This document shows, in pieces, positions 38,101 to 48,576 of a DNA stretch of 64,000 nt. This stretch comes from Capitulum mitella (lineage: Eukaryota > Arthropoda > Thecostraca > Pollicipedomorpha > Pollicipedidae), in contig CP099839.1 of assembly GCA_030062745.1 (NCBI GenBank), positions 5,255,115-5,319,114 of the forward strand, read 5' to 3'. Positions within the stretch are counted from its first letter, which is position 1. The number at the start of each line of letters is the position of its first letter. The translations under genes and the position numbers were made by a program. The notes under the pieces are model-generated. The model did not search any database and was not told the DNA's origin. It worked only from the letters and a program-made list of their open reading frames with translations.

Positions 38101-40592
38101 GAAAAGATGTGATAGTGATCCGCGCAACCCACTGAGCGCGCTGGAAGAGATGCACCTTTAGTATTACAATTTCCAGATAAGAAGCGAAAAATCACTGAAG
38201 TTTGTAGTTGACTTTTACCGCGCTGAACTAGATAAAACCAGCCCGAAGGCTATGTCGAGATGGGAGGAGGAAGGACTGGGTTCGGAAAAATGGGCGAAGA
38301 TATTTAGAATCCTTATCCAAGCACTAAATTCACAAGAGTGAAGTTTCTGCAGTACCGAGTTCTGCATCAATGCTTACCCACGAGGCTATTTTGTGCCATG
38401 CAAGCCCAGTTTGTTTGTGCAAGTCCATTGTTCCAGTTTGCCTTTAATGTGATGCCACAGATATCACTGCTCATGTTTTGTAACATTGCCAATCAGTGTG
38501 GGCATGACTGGAGATTTCCAAAAATAATTGGGGGGGGGGACACATAGGGTTTCAGACCGTTTATTTCAGTTATTGTCATTGGCCTAATGTTAAAATCTCT
38601 GAAGACTCGGGGTTCAGGCTTCCCTCCCCGGATCGCCAGACATGGGTGAGGGGAGCATGGAAACGCGTATTCCAGACATTATATTAATGTAAGTAAGCAT
38701 GGGAGAGGCGCTCTATTTGGGAATATCGATGGACGCCATTCATACAACTTAACTGTCATACTGATAAACGAGTACATCGTTACCAGCACGCTATCCAATC
38801 TCAGGGTGGAACCAGGTTTCTCAGGGATAAAGGGGAACGCAAACCGCTACTTAGAAGGCGAAAGACTTACTGCCCGCACAAAGAATGAAACAGAACCCCT
38901 TAGTATCCAATAGGCGGTCTTGCAGAAAATAAATAAAGGTAATATCAAACTGTGAGCTGAACACGTAAAAGCATGCTATGAGCATACCCGATGGATAGGA
39001 ATATGTGTCAAGGGAAGGGGGGGGGGGGGGGCGGGCGAGGAAGAGAGATGGACTAGAGTGGTAAAAACGACATACTGAGAGATGGCATGTGTTCTTAAAC
39101 CTGAAATATGTATGTTGCTGTTATGTGCTGTGATGGCGACATGGTGTTCCTCAAGTAGCTTTGTATGGAAAGGGATATTACCATTAAGAAATGCCTTTAA
39201 AACGGAATAAAACAAAACTGACGGAGCCTCGTTTCACGAGTATATCACTCATCTTCTTCTCTAAGAAACATGACCTGATTCATAACACGATACTCGAAAA
39301 TGCAAAAGTTCCAGTGCTGTAGACTTTTCAATGGTTAACACGCTCACCACTGCAATTTGGGGACAGTGATGGGATGCGTAGGATATTTCCGCGTAGCTTA
39401 CCACATTTTTCAAAACCCAATCGCCACTTTTGTGATGACACTTCAAGACATTTACATACCAGCAATGCGTGAGATGCACCTCCATCATCTTGAGGTGATT
39501 TATTGAAGATTCTCCATCCAGGAACATTTGTTGAAAGACCACCAGGGGACTGAGATTCTTTGGATCGCCAGGAAAACAGACCTCTGAAATGGAAACGACT
39601 GACAATAAGACTACTCCAAAATGCATTATTTCTTCCTATGTCGGAAATGAGAAATACGCATACCTGTTACGATACATATAAAACAGGAAATACCGCTTAG
39701 TGCTCAAACTTGAACAGAGCTTACGTGAATTCGACTCCAGTAAGAACTTCACTGCAAGAAAGAGGTTCCAGCCCGTCAATTACTAACACCACGAAAACCA
39801 TCTGCTCCGTTTATGCACGCTGCACGAAGCTGGCTGAATCGCACGCGACGATTCCGCCAGTTCTCAACGCCATCACACCCGCGAAACGCCGCCCGCGGCC
39901 GGCGCCGGCGCTCACCGGGAGAACAGGCCGGATATCCCGCGCTTCTTGGCGGCCTTGTCGGCGGCGCGGCGCGGCTCGCGGCCGCCGTCCTCCTCGGAGC
40001 CGGCCGCCGGCCGCTCCGAGTACAGGCTCGGGTCCGTGCTCAGGCTGGACGTGCTGCTGAGCGAGCCGTCAGCGCGGCGCAGCGGCCGCGGCGGCGGCGC
40101 GCCCTGCTGCAGCGTGCCGGACGGGCTCTCTCCCATGCCGCTGTCGCGCTCCTCCTCCAGGCCCGGCTTCGGCTCGGCGGCGGCGGCCGGCGGCGGCGCG
40201 GCCGGCGGCGGCGCCGCCAGCCGCAGCTGCCGCGTCGCCCGGTCGTAGCCGATCGGCAGCGCGTCCAGGCAGAGCACGCTGGCCGACGGCGCCGAGCGCG
40301 ACTTGTGGCAGCAGCAGGCGGCGCCGGCCGGTCGCGGCGCCGGCGGCAGGCCGCTCACGCCCAGCTTGGTGTAGTGGCGGGCCGGGTCGCGGCACGGGTG
40401 CATGCAGTCGGCGCCGGCGCACGTCTGGCACCGATGCTGGTAAACGTGGCCCGGGTCGCCGGCCGCGCTCGCGTCGGCCGCCGTCTGCAGCTGGCAGCGG
40501 CACTCCTGCGCGGCCGCCTTCGGGTCCGGCCACGTGTTGTAGTAGGTGCGCGGCGCCTCCATCTCGACCAGGGCGGCATTCCCGCCACTCAT
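29198..40592 (-). CDS. TBC1D12: TBC1 domain family member 12/14, Rab GTPase-activating protein, nine exons found
   Basis: Rab GAP of the TBC1D12/TBC1D14 pair (recycling endosome and autophagy traffic). Exons, 5' to 3': 40592-39916, 39583-39460, 34574-34364, 33603-33488, 33127-32994, 31689-31557, 30978-30778, 30141-29935, 29397-29198. All borders are GT-AG and phases close up to exon 8. Exon 8 ends in phase 0 but exon 9 begins in phase 1, so a few bases (probably encoding A-L-G) are unplaced. The length is about 669 aa. The N-terminal half is low-complexity with a Cys/His patch. [11 protein letters not shown] and [12 protein letters not shown] open the TBC domain. The arginine finger is in [14 protein letters not shown] (Arg455) and the glutamine finger in GYIQGMSF (Gln491). 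[20 protein letters not shown] is in exon 8. A splice acceptor just upstream of the ATG (exon starts at 40603) implies a 5'-UTR exon. Whether it is closer to TBC1D12 or 14 is unresolved. Confidence 0.92.
32700..32960. repeat. short imperfect direct repeats in TBC1D12 intron 5
   Basis: Three copies of GTCCAGTCGGTCTCCCAGG-like sequence (about 32726, 32788 and 32920) lie in GC-rich intronic DNA. Open frames here are by-products of base composition. Confidence 0.35.
34970..38500 (+). mobile_element. degraded non-LTR (LINE) retrotransposon, antisense in TBC1D12 intron 2
   Basis: Broken pieces of a LINE polyprotein lie in order on the plus strand, with many stops and frameshifts. First comes an endonuclease/exonuclease/phosphatase-like region (CGDFNVDTG at about 35470-35500, SDHSMV at about 35678). 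Next is a reverse-transcriptase region (DYKAAFDS at about 36778, and a [20 protein letters not shown] motif at about 37085-37140). Last is a C-terminal region resembling the [13 protein letters not shown] tail of L1-like elements (about 38340). The FADD box was not found. It is clearly dead. The L1/Tx1-like assignment rests on a few motifs. Ends are approximate and no target-site duplication was found. Confidence 0.75.
38590..38619. repeat. dispersed repeat word shared with 15053-15082
   Basis: TTAAAATCTCTGAA then CGGGGTTCAGGC, matching the copy at 15053 at most positions. Confidence 0.45.
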
Positions 40593-41493
40593 GGCTCTAC
40601 TACCTGAAAAGAACCGCCAACGGCTTGAAAATATTTCCAAAATAGCTCTTCTGTAATATCACCTAAAATCGTGGAGTTTCAGAGCGAAATGTCTCCGCGA
40701 TTTGGGACTGCAAGTACGACGAAACGACAATACGACACAGGAACAAGATTAACTGCAAACCCTCTAAGCTTCGAAAATGATATAGTTGTTGCTGACAGTC
40801 GAAGGCATCCCCTTGGACGGAGGATGACGAAGTTACAACACAAAACTGCAAATACAGCTCACGACTGCAACATCAGTCCCACCTCTGACTTCCAACAGTT
40901 AAGAACACCATTCAAACTTTGCTCACTGCAAAAAACCTAACTACATTTGTGCTTATCGTAAGATGCACGCATCACGTACGTGGTCAAATAATGCAAGAAA
41001 ATCATCATACCCCTCAAATGCTACACGTACCACTTGACACCTTCCATGTGTGCCGCCCACGTCGCGTCTCCACATCATCGCTGTGTAAACACCATGTTCC
41101 TAGGCTTTAGATGTTGCTAAATGGATCACCAACAAACTGAAGCACCTAAATTATTGTGACTTGTGAGAACCCGCATTTGTTCCTGAATACGTTTCATACA
41201 GGCAGTTGAAGATGTTGCTGCACCACTACTCCAGAACCAGGAAGTGCACATGGTTGGTCATGGTGCTGCTGAGGGGAAGGGAAAACAATCCAAAACACAA
41301 TGCTAGTGTCAGGAACTGGAACTGGTGGGTACCAACCATCAGTTTATTTTGTGCATTATGACCAAGCTGTCCCACTTCCTGTCCTATACAACACCTTTTT
41401 ACATAAACCTGCTATACATTTAATTTCGGTCTAAATGATTTACTGAAAGGATGTTTGGGCTTAGAATCCAAAAACAAACAAGTACTGTTACAG

Positions 41494-42304
41494 AGGGTTT
41501 TCGGGCAGAAGTTTGTCGGACTTAAGTACGTAGGGCAATAGTTTCGTCGGGTAATAGTTCGTAAGGACAAAAGTTCGTCGGACAAAAGTTCGTCTAGGGC
41601 AAAAGTTCGTTTCGCGTAAGTTCGTATGGACAAAGAGCGTCCAGGACAAAAGCTTATCTAGGACAAAAGTTCGGCTAACTGAAGTTCGTATAGGACAAAA
41701 GTTTGGAACAAAACTTCGTCCAGCAAAAGTTCACATAAGACATAAGCTCGTCTAGGACAAAAGTTCGTCCAGGGCAAAAGTTTGTCTCGCAGAAATTCGT
41801 TTAGGACAGAAACTTGTCTTGGACAAAAGTCCATCTAGGGCAAAAAGTCAGGTTAGCTTAGAATATGTAAAGTTATACTAGACTACTATTTTAGGTTCCT
41901 TCCTTTTCTGATACGAACTTTAAGTTTATGAACCCTTGGTTACAAACTTTTTTCCTTACGAACGTTTTCTCTTACCAACCTTTTTCATAAGTGGGAGAAA
42001 CTTGTCCTTGACGAACTTTTGCCCCTGACGAACTCTTGTGATTGACGAACTTCTGCATGACGGACTTTTGTCCTAGACAAGCTTCTGCCACATACGAGCT
42101 TTTGCTTTATACAAACTTTTGTCATAGACAAATTCCTATGAGAACTTTTGTCCCATGTGAGCCTATGCACTAGACTAGCTTTTTCACAAAACAAACTTCT
42201 GCAAGACAAACTTTTGTCCCAGACAAACTTTTGCCATACACACTTTTACACAACAAACTTCAGCAAAACAAACTTTTGTCCGATACAAACTTTTGCCCTA
42301 AAAT
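41494..42304. mobile_element. foldback transposon, non-autonomous, with 8-bp target-site duplication
   Basis: The element is 811 bp. The left half (to about 41850) is built of degenerate short repeats around GACAAAAGTTCGTC; the right half (from about 41950) is built of the reverse complement, GACGAACTTTTGTC. The outer ends are TTTTCGGGCAGAAGTTTGT and, on the other strand, TTTTAGGGCAAAAGTTTGT. It is flanked by TGTTACAG at 41486-41493 and 42305-42312, a perfect 8-bp duplication. Inverted arms made of internal tandem repeats are the hallmark of foldback elements (FB, Galileo and similar). An 8-bp duplication fits the hAT or P superfamilies. No transposase is present. Confidence 0.8.
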
Positions 42305-43202
42305 TGTTACAGGGACCCTGAACATGCACATGACCTTGCCAGAATGGCCTGACCAGAGTTCTCTGCTCTGAGCTACAAACCATATTGACTGAGCAAGAAC
42401 AAGGCTGGAATTTTTCTGTGTTAAAAAGCACCACCAAATATATGCTCCAAAAATATTTTATACTTGTAATGACTAATCCCACACTTCCATCAAAAAGCTA
42501 CACTATAACCACATTCACAAATTTCTAACTGTAAGCAAATGACTGTCTCCATTCAATAAGAAGGTTGCCATATGGAAGCTGCCATCATCATGTGGTGTCT
42601 TAGCACCTAATGGGTGCATTCAGTTTTAGTTATGCAGGTTCCTGCCCACCTCAACATTGTAGTTCTACTTACATTTATGGTTCTGCTGTGATTCAAAGGT
42701 TACAACATGCTTAGGTTCCTAGTGCAGAGAACACAAGTTCTGTTGCTATGTAATCACTTCAGATGCTGGAGATACACCATGCTATGGTAGCTCTGCCTTG
42801 TGTGGGAAACAAACAAAGTTAACTGAAATACTGTAATCCCCCCAAAAAAATATATAACTTATAGCACTGGCAGACTTTGGAGAAGTATGAGTTCAAGTTC
42901 ATCAGGTATTTCAAGTTTGGCAGTTGTTGTTCATTGTTTGTTGAGGTTAGGTTGAGTGGGACTAGATTATGTTATGTTACATTAGGTTACATTTTAAGAA
43001 CATGGGACTAAAGAGGATGAGGCACAATAAATAATGCTTTGTGCTGACAAGCAATGTGCAGGACTGAACTGAACATATTTAGATCACAACTGCACTGCAA
43101 CAACCAATGTCATGGGCTGTGCATGGTAATGCAATCTGCTAAGCATAACTGGCTCATGATTTATGAACTAAATTCTGCTACTGGCAATGAAAGACAATAT
43201 CC

Positions 43203-43784
43203 CGGTAATCCTTATCGATCGCACACCATGCGCAGAGTCGAGGGTAAGGTTAATGCGTGAGTGTAGTTTCTGATTTCGCCACCAGGGTGATATTCGTTCT
43301 TTTTCTCGCCGAGTACGTAAAAATACTGACATTCCCTAGGATGGTTCCGCTCAAGAACTAATGGTGTGATAACCAAAAGTTCGATTCGGCTGATTCAAAC
43401 GCCAGTTGATATCGCCGAACATTTCGTTTCTGTGACTTACACACTTTTTTACTTTTGACCCGCTGATGACGTCACAGGTGAGGTCAATCACGAAAAAAGG
43501 ACCACTTTCTCCAGAATTGCCGAACCACGATGGAAAGCAGATGAATTCATTCAGACCTAACCTAACCTAACCTAACCTACTGAATATTACCCTGATGGCG
43601 AAATCGGAAGCTACACTCGTGCGTTCTTGTGTGGAACCATCCTAGCGAATGTCAGTATTTTTACGTACTCTTCCTAGCGGCGAGAAAAAGAACGAATATC
43701 ACCCTGGTGGCAAAATCGGAAACTACACTCGTGCGTTAACCTTACCCTCAACTCTGCGCATGGTGCACGATTGGTAAGGATTAC
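43203..43784. mobile_element. MITE with ~150-bp terminal inverted repeats and internal (CCTAA)n
   Basis: The left arm (from about 43204) reads GGTAATCCTTA, CACCATGCGCAGAGT, GAGGGTAAGGTTAA, GAGTGTAGTTTC, CCACCAGGGTGATATTCGTT, GTACGTAAAAATACTGACAT, CTAGGATGGTTCC. The right arm, read on the other strand from 43785, gives the same words in the same order with a few substitutions and a short insertion. It is flanked by CAATATCC at 43195-43202 and 43785-43792 (7 or 8 bp, depending on where the end is drawn). Part of the right arm is partly duplicated inwards, at about 43589-43625. No coding capacity. CpG-rich amid CpG-free DNA. Confidence 0.85.
43556..43579. repeat. telomere-type (CCTAA)n run inside the MITE
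   Basis: Four full CCTAA units plus a partial one. TTAGG is the usual arthropod telomere unit. Here it lies near the centre of the inverted-repeat element, not at a chromosome end. Confidence 0.85.
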
Positions 43785-45215
43785 CAATATCCTTTCAAAA
43801 GACTTCTGTTCTCTTTTATCACTGCATTAGCATAAATCTATGCATCACTCAACACCACACTTCAAACTGGAAACAGGGACATTGAACAGGCTTACCCCCT
43901 CCCATATGTATTGAACAATATCACCATTACCATTATAAAGGGATAATGCAAAAATATATCTCAAAGAAAGCAAATACTTCAATTACATCTTCAGCATGCT
44001 ACATTAATATGAAACTTATGATTTCCACTATTTTGTTAGGTCTAACAAGGAAGCAGTAACCTGCTACTGTTTAATTTGAATATTAAACCAAACCAAAATA
44101 CATGGCATGTGAAATCAAACAATGCTTTACAATGTTACATACCTTTTGTCAGCAGTTTCCCATCTTGATTCTACACAGGCGATTGAACCTTGTACATTTT
44201 CAGCCTCTCAATTCTGCCCTTAGCTCGACCTTACTTGTCTAAATGCAACCTGACATTTTATCTTGAAGCTGGTATCAATGTGGTGACACGCGAACCACTG
44301 ATAATAAACAAAGTCGCACCAAAATCACAAGACAGTGTACTGAGCTTTTCAGTCCAGGATTCCATCCAGACTTTCCTCCGAAAATTCGAAGGGATATTTC
44401 ACAATGATATTGATGTCAGCATGTACCAAAAAACGCTTTAGAAACGCCACCAAATGAAAAATGGCTATGTTTTCCCTCCATGGAGAGAAACGCCCTACAC
44501 GCAGCTGCTCCTAACAATAGAAAGGAGTGAGCTGGAGAACATCGTAAATAAAAATGATGGGCGACGAATTCCGTGCTTCCAAATCAAGGATAACTTTATA
44601 AGTTGCATCATTACCCTCACTTATTCAAACACATTTTCTGATATAAGCCTAGGATCATTATTAATTTACATTTAAAAAAACAATGGATTATTTCAAAGTT
44701 TCCACAGTCAAGACATCCATTTCGTATTGTATATATTTTCATAATGAGAGTTTGAAACATTTTTTCAAACTTTGGAAGCAGCCATAAAGTAAGAGGTCCC
44801 AAGAGCGACAATGATGTGAAACCGCGTTGTTTTGAGGTCCCGACAGGAACGCCGCCGATAGCCAAGGAACGGAAAGTTCGTGAGTGGTTACAGGTCTTTT
44901 GGCTTTGCGCTGGAGCGTGTGTTGTACGTTGGACGAAGGGGAGGAACGTTGGGGTGTTATCGCCCAGGCACGACGGAGGTAAAATGAGATTGCTTTGTTG
45001 TGTGGTGCGTTTGGAATGCATGCTACCATGGCGTAGCTGCTGTAGCTTAGTATTCTCAAATTTGTTTCACGAGAAGATTCTGAATATAATTTTGGATCAT
45101 TTCTTTTCAGTCCTTATGTATCGTCCTTATGCCAGAATTATGGTGAATGGGGCTGTTTACAAGGCTTGTACTTTCAACATATATCAGTGGAAATAAATTC
45201 TTAGGATTTGTTTAA

Positions 45216-45240
45216 ATTTCATTTCATTTCATTTCATTTC
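45216..45240. repeat. (ATTTC)5 microsatellite
   Basis: Five perfect tandem ATTTC units. Confidence 0.9.
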
Positions 45241-48200
45241 AAGTAAATTAAATTGTAATAGGTTTATGATGTAAGAAATGTAATGGTGAGCTGCACAACT
45301 CATAGTGTTAGGGGTTAAGAACCTGCCAACCCCCAGGATCTTGGCAGCAAACAGGCTCTACTATGGACTAGGCTGTAAAGTGCAAGCCTTGTCATGGGTG
45401 TCAGCGAAACCCATGTGGCAGTATCAGTTGTGCCGTAAATGGGGCAGCTAGCTGCCTTCTTGGGATGGTGTGTATGAATCTAATCTATCTAGACAACTTA
45501 GGCCAGTGGCATTGGTTCCAAAAAAGATGTTGGGTGCATTCACTGTAGCCCAAATGATAAAGAAGCTTTGTGAAATCACATCCAGCTCACCCTATATGGA
45601 CCTGGACCATCATTGGTCCCTATGTGGTGGGGCTTTTGATGCCCCCAGAACCATGTCCATTTATGAGTCTGACTGGACATGATGTCACAAAGAGTCCTTT
45701 GTGGTCAAGGGTGCAATGATAGGAAAGCTGGTCTAACCCAAGCCCATGAATTTAAACCCAAACCTTATCTTGAAATATGATTCTTCAGGCCTCACCTGCT
45801 GTATTTGGAATCCATGAAAATCTAACCAACAAGAAAAAATATTGAACTACCTGAGCTTAAAGAAATCCCCCTACCCCATCTGTGTCCCAGCAAGTCATAT
45901 CAAAATCTGCAGAACTTTGCAGACTGATGAATTCTTAACCAGAAAAAAAACAGAGGGTTATGTTTGGTTTTGGTTGTTTAAACCTCAGACTGTACTTAAG
46001 GTGAATTATTGGTTTTTATAAAGCACATCACATCCTGTGCAATGACAACTTTAAAAAACCAACCTAATTCCCTGTAAATGTCTTACTTCTGTGTGCATGC
46101 TATTCTAAGCACCTCTTGGTCACAGCTTCTGCAGAAGAGCATTGAGATGGATATTACCTCCCTGATTTGGCCTAGCTTATATCTGACTTACTCCCAATTC
46201 TGGCCCTCCAACTGCTACACATGTTACACATCAGTCATTTTGGGTTTCCTTTTACTTTGTTAATATTCCTTATCAGACAGTGATACCATATACTGGCAGA
46301 TCTGCTGCATCTCAGTTGTTTACAGTGCAACAGAACTCCCATTTCTTTTTATTGGGAACTTAAATGATTTGCGATTTTGGACCAACACATCAGGACCACA
46401 AACACAGATAAGGTACGATTGTTGTTAAGGCTGATAGCAAGCTGTATGTATTCATTTTGATGCACTAAGAAACTAGATGGTTCCTGTCAGTCAGACATTT
46501 CCATAATGTATCTCTTGACCACACTGGTATAAACCTGCTTCCCATTGCTCTGCAGCATTAACTTTGTGAGACCAGCCCTGTTGGAGGTCTGTGACTTTTC
46601 AAAACCTCATATGTTTTTAAGCATATACCAAAACAGTCTGGCATAAGGAACATACCCCATGTCTCAGGTATTTGAGAAAGAAGCCAAAATGTATCTCAGA
46701 TGTAGAAAAATGGCTTCCAATCACTTGAGAATGATGCCATAACTAATTGCTATGACATTAGCTTACAAGACTTTTGTAGGAAAAAATGTATAGAAGATGC
46801 ATGCTCTGCAGTATGTTAGGCTCTTGATGTGTGCCATTGGCTGGTATTGTAAGAAAAGCTTCATGGGAGGGGACTGACAACCATGTGATCTTCATTTGAG
46901 GAGGGCTGATATATGTTGGGTATTTCTACATGTTGTAGATCAGCACCACTTTACCACTTTCTGTCCACCATGTGTAATGTGCTGTTTGCATGAATCAGAT
47001 TGTTTGTGGTGTGTTTTTGGAATTTTTCAAGAATAATATTAACCGTGAATGCCAAGACATAACACTGAAATTCAAATGGTACGTGACTTGTAGTAGCCAT
47101 CAAAGTTTGGTACTGTTTAAATCCAACATTTCTGTAAAAATTCTGAGATGTCAGTTCAGCCAACAACTGCCACTGCTTTACAGCATGCCAACAGTGTTTC
47201 TAGCTTCAAAGAACATTGCAGAAGTCACATGCACACAATTTCTGGCCATCCTGGTTGTGGGACACCAAGTATTAATTGTTAAAATAAGGTGGCTTCTTCA
47301 TGATGTCCATTGTTGTAGTGGATGGTATTGCTGACTCATTACTGATTAGTTAATTGTTTTGCAAGCATCTCAGTACTCTGCTAATGCTCAAAGACTTCAT
47401 AATATGGTTATCATGAGATTATATATTTTGCACTGTTATGTATGGATGCCCCATTCCCAGGATGCTGTTTAATTTGACAGTGGAACTGCTTGCAATCATG
47501 ATGCAGTACAATTCAGAAATTACAATTTAGAATGTGTGGCTGTTTGATAAAAGCATGTTCAGCCATGTCATCAGATGTGCAGATGGTGTGATGGATCAGG
47601 GTGGTCAGATTCTGATGTATGAGGAATTCATACAAAGATTTCCTATGTGCAACACCAGCGCACTGTTGTATTGTCATTTGTTTTCCCCGAGCATGGAAGA
47701 AGATGTTGCAAAACGTCGAAGCTCACATACCTGCTGGCGAGAGGGACAAATAACCCTGCACTAATTGCCATGATGAAGACATTCCTGCCACAGTCATCAA
47801 AACTAAAGGAACGTATAATGCCATAAACAAAGCAACTATTGCTCCTTCCACATTTGAATGATGACTGCATGAAGGCTTCAGGCCGCAGAGCTGGCCCGAA
47901 ATATGTACATTCCGTGTAACTACAAGATCCAGGTAACTTCAAGGTTTCCAGTATCAAGTAATACACAGTTTCATACAAACGAAAATTTCTTCATGTGCGT
48001 GGACCCACGAAGGACGCCACCTGCCAAAACTTTTATTGCAACAGTACGATTATCCATTACTTTTTCGCCTTCCAAATTGTTGGCGTGTCTTGGGGTATCG
48101 TTTTATAAACATTTATGAAAGGTTTATAAACTCAGACCCATCTCGGCACACAATTTTCGCACACAGTATGTTTGGTTGGCATTATAGGTGAAGTACTGAT

Positions 48201-48576
48201 CGTAAATTTGTTAATCCTGCTCGCTAAGCAATATTGGTATACGTTTAAGCAAAATGATCAAGCGACTGGGATTGAGGCCTACATGGGGCACGCTGAAAGT
48301 GTGCGCGTTATTGAAAGGAAAGCCGTGAACGACTGGAAAAAAGATGAGAAATGCCGAATATGGCTGAAACTTGTTCTCGAACAGTTTGACGCCTTGACCG
48401 TGACAACGATGAGATGTGTGTGCACGTAATAGGTATCTGTATGGGTATGGTGTGTGATAATGTGATGACGGTGTAACCCAATGAAAAAGCTATACATTTT
48501 GTGTTGGTAGAGAGGATATGGTCTTTGACTTCCTATTAATTGTTGGGCATGTTTTGGTGCATTTCAGAATCCAAAT

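Larger units (their letters stand above)
40604..48576. other. intergenic region between divergent TBC1D12 and MBD4
   Basis: About 40604-42300 is moderately CpG-rich. About 42313-43194 has essentially no CpG, and 45250-47680 has very few. It holds the foldback element, the telomere-repeat MITE and an ATTTC microsatellite. The TBC1D12 5'-UTR exon and promoter must lie somewhere here but were not located. Open frames at 44190-44441, 44454-44675 and 44816-45196 have no recognisable domain. Confidence 0.5.

Noticed and set aside
34970..38500. Active LINE or host gene with endonuclease and reverse-transcriptase domains
   Set aside because: Many stops and frameshifts in every domain and no FADD box; a dead copy.
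39813..40607. Plus-strand arginine/alanine-rich frame opposite TBC1D12 exon 1
   Set aside because: Composition-driven shadow; the minus frame joins in phase to the next TBC exons.
43556..43579. Telomere or chromosome end suggested by (CCTAA)n
   Set aside because: Only about five units, inside a transposon with matching inverted repeats, and with gene-bearing DNA on both sides.
44190..45196. Small genes of 73-126 codons
   Set aside because: No domain, no splice-linked partner, competing frames on both strands; nothing beyond chance open frames.
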